A model generated the notes under the pieces. It ran no database searches. It was not told the DNA's origin and was given only the letters and a program-made list of their open reading frames with translations. From contig NZ_WHJH01000035.1 in assembly GCF_011682145.1 (NCBI RefSeq), positions 1-64,000 of the forward strand: DNA of 64,000 nt, in the 5' to 3' direction. Below are positions 40,830-48,843 of this stretch, one piece after another; the stretch's first letter is position 1, and every line of letters starts with the position of its first letter. The DNA comes from Massilia mucilaginosa (GTDB lineage: Bacteria; Pseudomonadota; Gammaproteobacteria; Burkholderiales; Burkholderiaceae_D). Made by a program: the position numbers and the translations under genes.

Positions 40830-42421
40830 GTCGTGCTCCCGCGGTGTTTCAGCGCGGCCCATGCCGCCAGCGCGCCGGCCACCAGCGCCGCCAGTTCGAC
40901 GCCGGCGCTTTCCCAGTCGGCGCGGCCGCCGATTTGCGCGACCAGATGGTCGCCGGTGGTGATCCAGTTCAGCGGCGGCAGTAGCGCGCACAAACAGGCC
41001 AGTGCCCACAGCTGTTCGCGCCAGGCGCGTGCCGGCGCGCGCAGCAAACCGTGCGCCAGCGCCGCCAGCCAGGCGCCGAAGAAGACCCGCAGCTCCCAGC
41101 CGGCGCGCTGGTCCAGATCCGGCGGCAGCAGGCGGTTGGCCCACAGATAGGCGGCGCAGGCGATGGCCAGGCCGGCAATCGCGGCCACGTTCACCCCTTC
41201 CACCAGGCGGTACACGCGGGCCGTGGCGGTGCCGAATTCGGCGCCATGCTTGTTGCGGCGCTTGACCATGAACAGGATCGCGCCGGTGGCCATCATGGCG
41301 GTGCCGGCCAGGCCGCATACAAAATACAGCCAGCGGATCGCCAGCCCGCCGAAGCTGGCCATGTGCAGGCTGCCCATCGCCAGCCGGGTCAGCGAGGCGG
41401 CGCCGCCGTCGACCTGGCCGCCCTGGCGCACCGCCAGCACCGCGCCGCTGGCGGCGGAAAAGGAGACCATGCCGGTGGTGTTGGCGATGCGGGTCATGGC
41501 CTCGGCTTGGTTGTCCCAGCCGTAGACGCCGATGCGCATGGAACTGTCGCCGGGGTTGTCGATGACGATGCAGCGCACCGGTTGCTTGATCAGCGCTTCG
41601 GCGCGCGCGGCGTAGCTTTCGAGGTCGGGCACGGCCAGCGCTTTGCCGCTGCGCGCCAGCCTGGCCGGGCCGCCCAGGTCGGCGAGGAACTGTTTCATGT
41701 TGTCGGCGCCGGGGCCGTAGCGGGCCAGCAGCGGGGCCGGCATCAGGGTGACGCTGGAAATGGTCAGGCCGGTGTAGGCGATCATGAACAGGAAGGGCAG
41801 GGTCAGCACCGCCACCGCGTTGTGCGCGTCGAGCCAGCTGCGCTGGCCCTTGTTGGGGCGGAAGGTGAAAAAGTCCTTGAAGATGCGCTTGTGCGTGACG
41901 ATGCCCGACACCAGCGCCACCAGCATCGCCATGGCCGCGATGGCGGTGATCCACAGGCCGGCCCGGCCGGCGTGCAGTTCGTAGTGGAAGTCGACGAAGT
42001 GGTGCCCGCCCAGGGTCGGCCGCACCGGCTTGCCGGCGGCGCCCGGGGCGATGGGCACGCCGCTGGCCGGGTCGAGCCGGGCCTCGGCATAGCCGCCTTG
42101 CTGGTTGAACCAGTAGGCGCTCAGCGCGTTGTCGTCGTTGCGGTTGATGGGCCAGATTTCCCACATGTCGGCGCGCGGATGGGCTTTTGCCATGAAGGCC
42201 GCGCCGAGCGCCAGGCGTGGGGCGCGCTCGGAGGCCGCCACCGGCGCCGGCGGCGCGGCGGCGTGCTCCGCGAGCGCGTGCTCGGGCGACATCCAGTGGG
42301 TGATCGCCTCGTCGAACACGGCCAGGGTGCCGGTCAGGAAAATCGCATACAGCAGCCATGAAAACCACAGCCCGCACCAGGTGTGCAGCCAGGCCATGGA
42401 CTGGCGCCAGCCGGCCTTCAT
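40826..42421 (-). CDS. PepSY-associated transmembrane protein (iron uptake-linked reductase type)
   Basis: 531 residues. The start KAGWRQSMAWLHTWCGLWFS followed by WLLYAIFLTGTLAVFDEAIT is the first PepSY-TM helix, with the conserved H-T-W. GGHHFVDFHYELHAGRAGLW, SLHMASFGGLAIRWLYFVCG and the His pairs are consistent with haem-binding helices. Members reduce siderophore-bound iron at the inner membrane, by inference from related FoxB/FsrB-like proteins. It overlaps DUF3649 and DUF3325 genes by 4 bases on each side, so all three are translationally coupled. Confidence 0.88.
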   Translation of the reverse strand: MKAGWRQSMAWLHTWCGLWFSWLLYAIFLTGTLAVFDEAITHWMSPEHALAEHAAAPPAPVAASERAPRLALGAAFMAKAHPRADMWEIWPINRNDDNALSAYWFNQQGGYAEARLDPASGVPIAPGAAGKPVRPTLGGHHFVDFHYELHAGRAGLWITAIAAMAMLVALVSGIVTHKRIFKDFFTFRPNKGQRSWLDAHNAVAVLTLPFLFMIAYTGLTISSVTLMPAPLLARYGPGADNMKQFLADLGGPARLARSGKALAVPDLESYAARAEALIKQPVRCIVIDNPGDSSMRIGVYGWDNQAEAMTRIANTTGMVSFSAASGAVLAVRQGGQVDGGAASLTRLAMGSLHMASFGGLAIRWLYFVCGLAGTAMMATGAILFMVKRRNKHGAEFGTATARVYRLVEGVNVAAIAGLAIACAAYLWANRLLPPDLDQRAGWELRVFFGAWLAALAHGLLRAPARAWREQLWALACLCALLPPLNWITTGDHLVAQIGGRADWESAGVELAALVAGALAAWAALKHRGSTT

Positions 42422-42705
42422 GCGCCGCTCCCGCCGCGTGCCAGCAGCATGCCGGCGCCGCCGAGCACGGCGCTTGCGCCCGCCAGGGTCAGCCAGACGC
42501 GCGCCAGCGGCTGCGGCGAGAAGGCCCAGACAATGGCCGCCGTGTACGCCGCGAAACTGGCGTAGGTGCCCATCAGGACCGCTTCGGCGCGCGCCATCGG
42601 CAACAGCGCCCCAAGGAACACCGCCAGCGCGGCGGCGACGGCATAGCCGCCGAGCACGGCCGCGAGCAGGCGCGAGCAGATTTGCAGGTTGGGACTGAGC
42701 GTCAT
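42418..42705 (-). CDS. DUF3649 small membrane protein of the iron operon
   Basis: 95 residues with three membrane segments (LLAAVLGGYAVAAALAVFLG, ASFAAYTAAIVWAFSPQPLA and LTLAGASAVLGGAGMLLARG). The pattern YAVAAALAVFLGALLPM.RAEAVL is that of DUF3649, which pairs with PepSY-TM proteins in iron operons. It begins 3 bases after the TonB-receptor stop and overlaps the PepSY gene by 4 bases. The function is unknown. Confidence 0.82.
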   Translation of the reverse strand: MTLSPNLQICSRLLAAVLGGYAVAAALAVFLGALLPMARAEAVLMGTYASFAAYTAAIVWAFSPQPLARVWLTLAGASAVLGGAGMLLARGGSGA

Positions 42706-42708
42706 GGC

Positions 42709-45162
42709 TTACAGCGCGGGCGTGTATTTGACGCTGAACATGACGCTGCGCGGCGTGCCGTAGTCATTGTTGCCGTCGGTCTGGTTGAAGGCCGGGATGT
42801 AGTAGCGCTTGTCGAACAGATTGTTGACGTTGAGCGCCAGCGTCACCTCCGGCTTGAGCTGCCAGGCCAGGCGCGCGCTCCAGACACTGAATCCCGGCAC
42901 CTTGAAGGTCCGTTCGTAGCCGATGGTATGGCTTTGCGTGCTGAATCCCGCGCCCACGCTGAGCTTGTTCCAATCGCCCGGCAACTGGTAGCGGCTCCAT
43001 ACGCGCAGCATGTGTTTCGGGGTCCACTGGCTGAAGGTCTTGCCCTGGTTGTCGGCGTCCCGCAGGAACTTGGTGGTGTTCCAGGTGTAGCCGGCCGACA
43101 GTTCCAGGCCCGGCAGTACTGCGCCGCTGGCCTCGGCTTCCACGCCCTGGCTGCGCACCTTGCCGCTGGTTTTGTCGCAATACCAGCCATCGCAGGCGTA
43201 ACCGGCGGCGTAATCGGCCACCGAGCGGTTCTTGTGGTCGTAGCGGAACATGGCCAGCGAGGTATTGACCTTGCCGTCCATCAGCTCGCCCTTGAGGCCG
43301 GCTTCCATATTGCTGCCGATGACAGGGTCGAGCGCCTGGCCGGCGACCGTGCGTCCGGACTGCGTTTCGAACACACTGGTATAGCTGCCGTAGGCCGACC
43401 ATTGCGGGTTCAGCGCATACACCAGGCCGGCGTACGGCGTCACCTTGCCCGAGGCCGTGACCGTGCTCTGCTGGTTGACGCGCGGCTGGCGGTAGAGCTC
43501 GTCGTACCAGCTCACGCGCGCGCCGGCAATCGCGGTCAGCGACTCGCTCACCCTGGCGCGCCAGCTGCCGTAGATGCCCTTTTGACGGACATCGTAGTTG
43601 GCGTAGGTGGCGCGGCCGCCGCGCGCGACGATGGTGTCGAAATCCATCCACGGGCGCGCGTGGTCGATGTTGAAAATGTTGCCGCCAGGGGTGAAGGTGC
43701 GCGCGAAGCGGTCGTCCGAGGTGTATTTCGAATAATTGGCGCCGAGCATGACGTCATGGCGCAGTCCGAGGGCGTCGAAGCGGCCGTTCAGGTACAGATC
43801 GGCGCCCAGCTTGGTCGAATTGAAATCGGTGGACCAGTCGGCGAAGTCCAGTCCGCTGCCGTCAAGGGCCACTTTGCCGTGCATGCGCTGGTGCACCGAG
43901 GAATTGTTTTCATCCATGTGGACGGCGGCCGCCTTGAGGGTCCAGTTGGCGTTGAAGCGATGGCTGAGGTCGGCAAAGACGGTGGTCTGTTCGATTTCGG
44001 CGCGGTTCCAGCGGGCGCCGACCCAGGTCGAACGCGGCAGGCCAATGTCGCCGCCGTCCGGATAGCGCGGCAGGCCGCGCACCATCGGGCGCGTGCGGTT
44101 GTCGGTGTTGCTCACGGCCAGGCCGAGGCTGGTGTCGGGGCTGATGTCGACGTCCAGCGCGGCGTACAGCGCGCGGTTCTTTTCCCACACCTGGTCGATG
44201 AAGGAATGGCTGTTGTCGACATCGGCCACCACGCGCGCGCGCAGGGTGCCGGCGGCGTTGAGCGCTCTGCCGGCGTCGAGCTGGACGCCGGCGTGGTCCC
44301 AGGAACCGGCGCGGGCGGTGAGCGCCACGCTGCGTTCGGCCAGGCCGCGCTTGCGCACCAGGTTGACCGCGCCGCCGGGGCTGCCGGTGCCTTGCAGCAA
44401 GCCGGCGGCGCCGCGCAGCACTTCCACGCGGTCGAAATAGACCAGGCCTTCGGTGCCCCAGTTGCCCAGCGCATAAGTGTTGCGCGGAATCGGCACGCCA
44501 TCGTATTGCCAGGAATCGATCTGGAAGCCGCGCGAATTGATCACCATGCCCTGGCCCACGCCCTTGGCGCCGACCACGCCGGTGATGCTGTTGGCGGCGT
44601 CCATCAGGTCGACCAGGCCCTGGTCGTCCATCTGCTCGCGCGTGAGCACGCTGATCGATTGCGGAATGTCCTTGCGCGCCAGCTCGCCTTTGCCGAGGGT
44701 GACCGTGTTGCTGGCGTAGGAGGTGCTGCCTTCGGTGGTGGCGCTGCGCGCGGCCTGGGCGCTGACCTTGATTTCACTCATGGCTTGGGCTGGGGCAGTG
44801 GCCGGGGCGGCAGGAACGGCGGCCGCAGCCGGAACCAGGATGTAGCCGGCGCCCGACTTGCCCAGTGCGAAGCCGGTGCCGCGCAAAAGGACCGCGAAGC
44901 CCTGTTCGACGCCGTAGCTGCCCGTCAAGCCTTCGCTGCGCACGCCGTGCACCTTGGCGGCATCGATTGCGATGGCGACCCCGGTCAGCTGGGCGTAGCG
45001 GTTCAGTGCATCGGCCAGCGGGCCGGCCGCGATGCTGTATTGGCGTTGCTGGGTCTGGGCCTGGGCGTGCAGGGCCGGTCCGGCACTGAGCAAGGCGCCG
45101 CACAGGAGTTCGATGGCGATGACGGAGGCGCGCAGGCGGCGCGAGCGGGAGGTTGTAAACAT
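42709..45162 (-). CDS. TonB-dependent siderophore receptor with N-terminal STN domain
   Basis: 817 residues. The signal peptide ends near LHAQAQ. The STN signalling domain follows (YSIAAGPLADALNRYAQLTG, SEGLTGSYGVEQGFAVLLRG). The plug has IPQSISVLTREQMDDQGLVD and GVVGAKGVGQGMVINSRGFQ, and the barrel ends in the usual aromatic-rich strand. The receptor binds a ferric siderophore outside, imports it with TonB energy, and signals through the STN domain to FecR. The start is ATG 45162 with AAGGACG upstream. The 77-base gap behind FecR would hold the sigma-factor-controlled promoter. Confidence 0.95.
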   Translation of the reverse strand: MFTTSRSRRLRASVIAIELLCGALLSAGPALHAQAQTQQRQYSIAAGPLADALNRYAQLTGVAIAIDAAKVHGVRSEGLTGSYGVEQGFAVLLRGTGFALGKSGAGYILVPAAAAVPAAPATAPAQAMSEIKVSAQAARSATTEGSTSYASNTVTLGKGELARKDIPQSISVLTREQMDDQGLVDLMDAANSITGVVGAKGVGQGMVINSRGFQIDSWQYDGVPIPRNTYALGNWGTEGLVYFDRVEVLRGAAGLLQGTGSPGGAVNLVRKRGLAERSVALTARAGSWDHAGVQLDAGRALNAAGTLRARVVADVDNSHSFIDQVWEKNRALYAALDVDISPDTSLGLAVSNTDNRTRPMVRGLPRYPDGGDIGLPRSTWVGARWNRAEIEQTTVFADLSHRFNANWTLKAAAVHMDENNSSVHQRMHGKVALDGSGLDFADWSTDFNSTKLGADLYLNGRFDALGLRHDVMLGANYSKYTSDDRFARTFTPGGNIFNIDHARPWMDFDTIVARGGRATYANYDVRQKGIYGSWRARVSESLTAIAGARVSWYDELYRQPRVNQQSTVTASGKVTPYAGLVYALNPQWSAYGSYTSVFETQSGRTVAGQALDPVIGSNMEAGLKGELMDGKVNTSLAMFRYDHKNRSVADYAAGYACDGWYCDKTSGKVRSQGVEAEASGAVLPGLELSAGYTWNTTKFLRDADNQGKTFSQWTPKHMLRVWSRYQLPGDWNKLSVGAGFSTQSHTIGYERTFKVPGFSVWSARLAWQLKPEVTLALNVNNLFDKRYYIPAFNQTDGNNDYGTPRSVMFSVKYTPAL

Positions 45163-45239
45163 GTCGATGCGTCCTTGTGGATTGGTTTCATTGACATGAC
45201 GAAGCAAAAAACGAAACCGGAACCGCTGTTCGGAAAAAA

Positions 45240-46229
45240 TCACTCTTTTTTCGTATCGACCAGTACCAGCCATGGCGTCACGCTGCGCATGCGCAGTTGC
45301 GGAAAGCTCTCCTGGAGCAGGCGCAGCGCGCGGTCGGTGTCGTCCAGCGGCAGCACGGCGGAGACGCGAATGCCGGCCAGCTGCGCCGGGTCGTACGCGA
45401 TGCGCCCGCCGCGGTGCCGGTTCAGTTGCGCCAGCACCTCGGCCAGCGGACGGTCGGACACCACCAGCTGGTGCAGGCGCCAGGCGTCGTCGATGCTGGC
45501 CGGGTCGATCGGCGCCGGCGCGCCGACGCCGGCGGCGTCGATGCGCACGCGCTGGCCGGCGCCGACGATGGTCTCGCGGCCGGCGGCGCGCACCGCCACG
45601 CGCGATTCGAGCATGCTCAGGACCGTGGCCTGGCCCTGGCGCGCCACCGCGAAGCGGGTGCCGAGCGCGCGGATGCTGCCTTGCGGCGTCTCGACCACAA
45701 AGGGGCGCGCGCCATCCTTGGCGACATCGACCAGGATCTCGCCCTGCACCAGTTCGAGCGTGCGGGCGCGCGCGTCGAAGCGCAGGTTGACGGCGGTCGC
45801 GCCGTTCAGGGTGATGCGGCTGCCGTCGTCCAGGGTGCGGGTGTGCCACTGGCCGGCGCCGGCGCGCAGGTCGGCCAGCAGCCAGGCGGGTTGATAGGTG
45901 TTTGCGGTGAGCCAGGCCGGTCCCGCCAGCAGCGCCAGCGCGACCCCGAGTGCGGCGGCGGCGCGGCGCGCGCGTTTGGCCGCTGGCTTCTGGGGCGGCA
46001 CGGCGCCCAGCGCGGCGCGGGCCGGCCTGGCGCTGCCGCCGGCCTGCGCGCGCACCTCGCCCAGTTGGCCGAGCAAGCCTTCCATGCTGGCGGCGGCCGC
46101 GGCATGGCGCGGGTCGGCCAGCTTCCAGGCGCTGAAACCGGCGTGGGCGCGGGCGCGCTCGGCATGGTCGTCATCGGTGAGGCGCACGATCCAGGCGGCC
46201 GCCTGGGCGGCGATCGGATCGCGCCTCAT
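45240..46229 (-). CDS. FecR-family anti-sigma/sensor protein
   Basis: 329 residues. The N-terminal DUF4880-like region (AAQAAAWIVRLTDDDHAERA) binds the sigma factor. One membrane helix (ALGVALALLAGPAWLTANTY) follows, then the periplasmic FecR domain (GAGQWHTRTLDDGSRITLNG, VNLRFDARARTLELVQGEIL, FVVETPQGSIRALGTRF) and a C-terminal STN-like part that receives the receptor signal. Its ATG overlaps the sigma stop (ATGA), so sigma factor and FecR are made in step. Confidence 0.93.
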   Translation of the reverse strand: MRRDPIAAQAAAWIVRLTDDDHAERARAHAGFSAWKLADPRHAAAAASMEGLLGQLGEVRAQAGGSARPARAALGAVPPQKPAAKRARRAAAALGVALALLAGPAWLTANTYQPAWLLADLRAGAGQWHTRTLDDGSRITLNGATAVNLRFDARARTLELVQGEILVDVAKDGARPFVVETPQGSIRALGTRFAVARQGQATVLSMLESRVAVRAAGRETIVGAGQRVRIDAAGVGAPAPIDPASIDDAWRLHQLVVSDRPLAEVLAQLNRHRGGRIAYDPAQLAGIRVSAVLPLDDTDRALRLLQESFPQLRMRSVTPWLVLVDTKKE

Positions 46230-46762
46230 TGCGCCAGCGCCGCGCACTGGCTGCGGCATTCCAGCAGGGCTTGCACCAGGTATTTCTGCACCATGCGGGT
46301 CGACACCCCGAGCTGGGCGGCGATGGCGGCGTGGGTTTGCTGGTCCAGGTAATGCAGCAAGAAGGCCTCGCGCGCCCTGGCGGAAATGGCTTGCAGGGCG
46401 GCGCCGATCTGGTCCAGCGCCTCCAGGGCCATCAGGGTCTCGTCGGGCGCTGGATGGCAGGGCAGGCTGTCGGCCAGCAGGGCCATCTCGGCCAGGTAGG
46501 CCTGTTCCAGCGCCTGGCGGCGCGCGCGGTCGATGATCAGGCGTTTGGCGGTGGTGGCCAGCCAGGCGCGCGGCTGGTCGACCCCGAGCAGGGCGTCGCG
46601 CGAGGCGATGATGCGCATGAAAGTGTCTTGCGCGACGTCGGCCGCGTTGTGCGCGCAGCCCAGTCTTTTGCGCAGCCAGCCGGACAGCCAGCCGTGATGG
46701 TCGCTATACAGTATGTGTACTGCATGAGCGTGCTGCTGCGGAATGGACTCGGCCGCCGACAT
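46226..46762 (-). CDS. FecI-like ECF sigma factor
   Basis: 178 residues. Region 2 includes WLRKRLGCAHNAADVAQDTF and MRIIASRDALLGVDQPRAWL; region 4 includes ALQAISARAREAFLLHYLDQ and HAAIAAQLGVSTRMVQKYLV. This is the iron-starvation ECF group that acts with FecR and an STN-type receptor. ATG 46762 is chosen because AGGTGA lies 5 bases upstream; two overlapping upstream starts are in the same frame. A Fur-box-like sequence and a TATAAT lie directly before it. Confidence 0.93.
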   Translation of the reverse strand: MSAAESIPQQHAHAVHILYSDHHGWLSGWLRKRLGCAHNAADVAQDTFMRIIASRDALLGVDQPRAWLATTAKRLIIDRARRQALEQAYLAEMALLADSLPCHPAPDETLMALEALDQIGAALQAISARAREAFLLHYLDQQTHAAIAAQLGVSTRMVQKYLVQALLECRSQCAALAQ

Positions 46763-46777
46763 GACCATCACCTAAAA

Positions 46778-46802
46778 GAGAATAAGAATTATTCGCATTA
46801 TA
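46778..46802 (-). promoter_or_regulatory. Putative Fur-controlled promoter of the iron operon
   Basis: On the minus strand a perfect TATAAT (plus 46797-46802) lies about 35 bases before the sigma start. Just downstream of it the plus strand reads GAGAATAAGAATTATTCGC (46778-46796), which matches the 19-base Fur consensus at 13 positions by hand count. A Fur-iron repressor bound there would block the whole operon when iron is plentiful. Confidence 0.6.
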
Positions 46803-46844
46803 GGCGGAGGCGCTGCCGGTTGGCAACTACCGGGCCGCCGCCGC

Positions 46845-47774
46845 TCACACGAAGGCCAGGTCGTGCTGCAGGATCAGGTGGTCGAGCCAGTCGTCGCTGT
46901 GGCCGAAGCGATAGCCCAGCTGCGCGGCGCGCGCGGTGTTCATCATGTACTGGGCCGGATAGTCGAAGGGGCTCAGTTCGCCGGCCGCGACATTGTGCTT
47001 GGCCGGCAGCGCGCGCACCGGTACTTCGAGCAGCATGCCGATGCGCTGGACCAGGTCGAACGCCGACAGGCCGCCGTCGCAGGCCGCGTTGACCGGGCCG
47101 ACAAACTCCTGGGCGCCGGCCCACAGCAGGAAGTTGCTGGTGCCCTGGGCGCTCATGAAGGAACTTGCGGCGGCCGCATTCGCGTAGCGCAGCGGCGCGT
47201 GCTGGCGCACCAGGTCGACGTAATGGGCCAGGCGCCCGGTAAAGTCTTCGGCGCCGGCCAGCACATGGCCGATGCGCACGGTCACCAGCGGCAGCGAGCC
47301 GTCGCGGTACAGATAGGCTTCGGCCTGCACCTTGCCGGCCACGTAGCTCTCGGTGGCCAGGCGCGTGTCGTGCCACGGATAGCGGGTGTCGATCGGCTGC
47401 GCCAGCATGTTGATGTCGGTCTCGGCGAACGGCGCATCCTGCTGCCCGAGCAGCTCGCGGTAGACGTCGATGGTGGAGGCGACGATGTAGCGTTTGACCT
47501 TGCCGGCGAAGACCTTGACGGCAATCGCCGCGTCCAGCGGGCTGTAGCACATCTGGTCGTAGGCGATGTCGTAGCCGGCCGTGCCGGCGAAGGCGGCGCG
47601 CATGGCGTGCTTGCTGCGGCGGTCGACCTTGATGCGGGTGATGCGCGCGCCGAACGGGTCCGGTGTATGGCCGCGTGTGGCGATTGTTACCTGGTGACCC
47701 GCGTTGAGCAGACGCTGCACCAGCAGCTTGCCGAAGTAGCGGGTACCGCCTATCACCAATATATTCTTGCGCAT
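46845..47774 (-). CDS. NAD-dependent epimerase/dehydratase family protein
   Basis: 309 residues. The Rossmann start is ILVIGGTRYFGKLLVQRLLN with TIATRGHTPDP for the cofactor ribose. The region VKRYIVASTIDVYRELLGQQ takes the place of the Ser-Tyr-Lys active site, but a clear Y-x-x-x-K is not obvious. The C-terminal half (YANAAAASSFMSAQGTSNFL) is less typical, so a reductase or regulatory role is possible. It is divergent from a LysR-type regulator 104 bases away, which probably controls it. Confidence 0.82.
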   Translation of the reverse strand: MRKNILVIGGTRYFGKLLVQRLLNAGHQVTIATRGHTPDPFGARITRIKVDRRSKHAMRAAFAGTAGYDIAYDQMCYSPLDAAIAVKVFAGKVKRYIVASTIDVYRELLGQQDAPFAETDINMLAQPIDTRYPWHDTRLATESYVAGKVQAEAYLYRDGSLPLVTVRIGHVLAGAEDFTGRLAHYVDLVRQHAPLRYANAAAASSFMSAQGTSNFLLWAGAQEFVGPVNAACDGGLSAFDLVQRIGMLLEVPVRALPAKHNVAAGELSPFDYPAQYMMNTARAAQLGYRFGHSDDWLDHLILQHDLAFV

Positions 47775-47878
47775 TGCATTCCCTTGTTGATCTCAGTATA
47801 TTTTCTGCTTAGTATGGCGAATCAACAACCGAGAAAAATTGAACCGATGAGCAAGAAAATCTTAGTCATGGCGTATGC

Positions 47879-48781
47879 ATGAAGCCCCTGCGAACGCTCT
47901 CCGGCCTGGTCGACTTCGACTGCGCGGCGCGCTGGGGCAGTTTCAAGCTGGCGGCGCAGGAGCTGCACAAGACCCCGGCGGCGATCAGCCAGCAGGTCAA
48001 GCAGCTCGAAGAAAACCTGGGCTTCGCCCTGTTCATCCGCCATGCGCGCCATGTGACCCTGACCGCCAAGGGCCAGGAACTGGCGGTGGTGGTGGCGCGC
48101 ATGCTGGCCGAACTGCGCGCCAAGGTGGGCGCGCTGCAAGGCGGCGACGAGGAGTCGGTGCTGCGCATCTCGACCACCCATTCGTTTGCCATCAAGTGGC
48201 TGGTGCCGCGCATGCACAGGTTCACCAAGCTGTATCCGGAACTCGATATCCGGCTCGATTCCAACGATGCGCCGGTCGACCTGGAGGACGACAGCAGCGA
48301 CGTGGCGGTGCGCTACGGACCGGTGAGCGATGGCGATCCGGCGCTGCTGTTCCGCGAACGCCTGATCGCGGTGTACAGTCCGGACCTGCTCTCGCCCGGC
48401 CAGGCCGAACTGACCCTGGCCGACTTGCCCAATTTTCCGCTGCTGTACGAGAATTCGACCGAGTCGTGGCTGCAGCTGCTCAACGAGAACAAGGCCTTGA
48501 AGGGTAAATACGATTTCTCGCGCGGCTACAGCCACTGGGGCGTGCTGGCCCAGGCGGCGGTGGCGGGGCAGGGGATTGCGCTGGTGGCGTACGGGATCGC
48601 CTTCCAGGATATCCTGAAAGGCTCGCTGCGGCAGATCAGCTGCCGCAGCGCGCCGTTCGGCAGCGGCTACCGCTTCATGGTCAACCGCAGCAAGGAGAGC
48701 ATGCCCAAGGTGCAGCGCTTTCGCGCCTGGCTGGTGGCCGAGATGAACGAGATGCAGCGCGCGCTCGATCAAAGCGCGTAG
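47879..48781 (+). CDS. LysR-type transcriptional regulator (GcvA-like)
   Basis: 300 residues. The N-terminal winged helix reads LVDFDCAARWGSFKLAAQEL, HKTPAAISQQVKQLEENLGF and LFIRHARHVTLTAKGQEL. The effector domain is of the periplasmic-binding type, with STTHSFAIKWLVPRMHRF and DVAVRYGPVSDGDPAL, close to the GcvA subgroup. It is placed head to head with the epimerase gene, the standard layout for a LysR regulator and its target. The shared 104-base region is expected to hold a T-N11-A operator, which I could not pick out with confidence. Confidence 0.92.
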   Translation: MKPLRTLSGLVDFDCAARWGSFKLAAQELHKTPAAISQQVKQLEENLGFALFIRHARHVTLTAKGQELAVVVARMLAELRAKVGALQGGDEESVLRISTTHSFAIKWLVPRMHRFTKLYPELDIRLDSNDAPVDLEDDSSDVAVRYGPVSDGDPALLFRERLIAVYSPDLLSPGQAELTLADLPNFPLLYENSTESWLQLLNENKALKGKYDFSRGYSHWGVLAQAAVAGQGIALVAYGIAFQDILKGSLRQISCRSAPFGSGYRFMVNRSKESMPKVQRFRAWLVAEMNEMQRALDQSA

Positions 48782-48800
48782 GAAGGCGCACGTAAACGAC

Positions 48801-48824
48801 AACGGCGGCCCGCGGGCCGCCGTT
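48801..48824. terminator. Bidirectional palindrome between LysR and POT genes
   Basis: AACGGCGGCC-cgcg-GGCCGCCGTT is a perfect 10-base stem lying between converging stops (48781 and 48844). A GTT tail follows on both sides rather than a long T run, so termination in either direction is plausible. Confidence 0.7.
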
Positions 48825-48843
48825 GTTCATGGTGCTACTGCGC

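Noticed and set aside
42358-45894. Plus-strand frame of nearly 1200 codons
   Set aside because: Antisense of the TonB receptor and its neighbours, without recognisable motifs.
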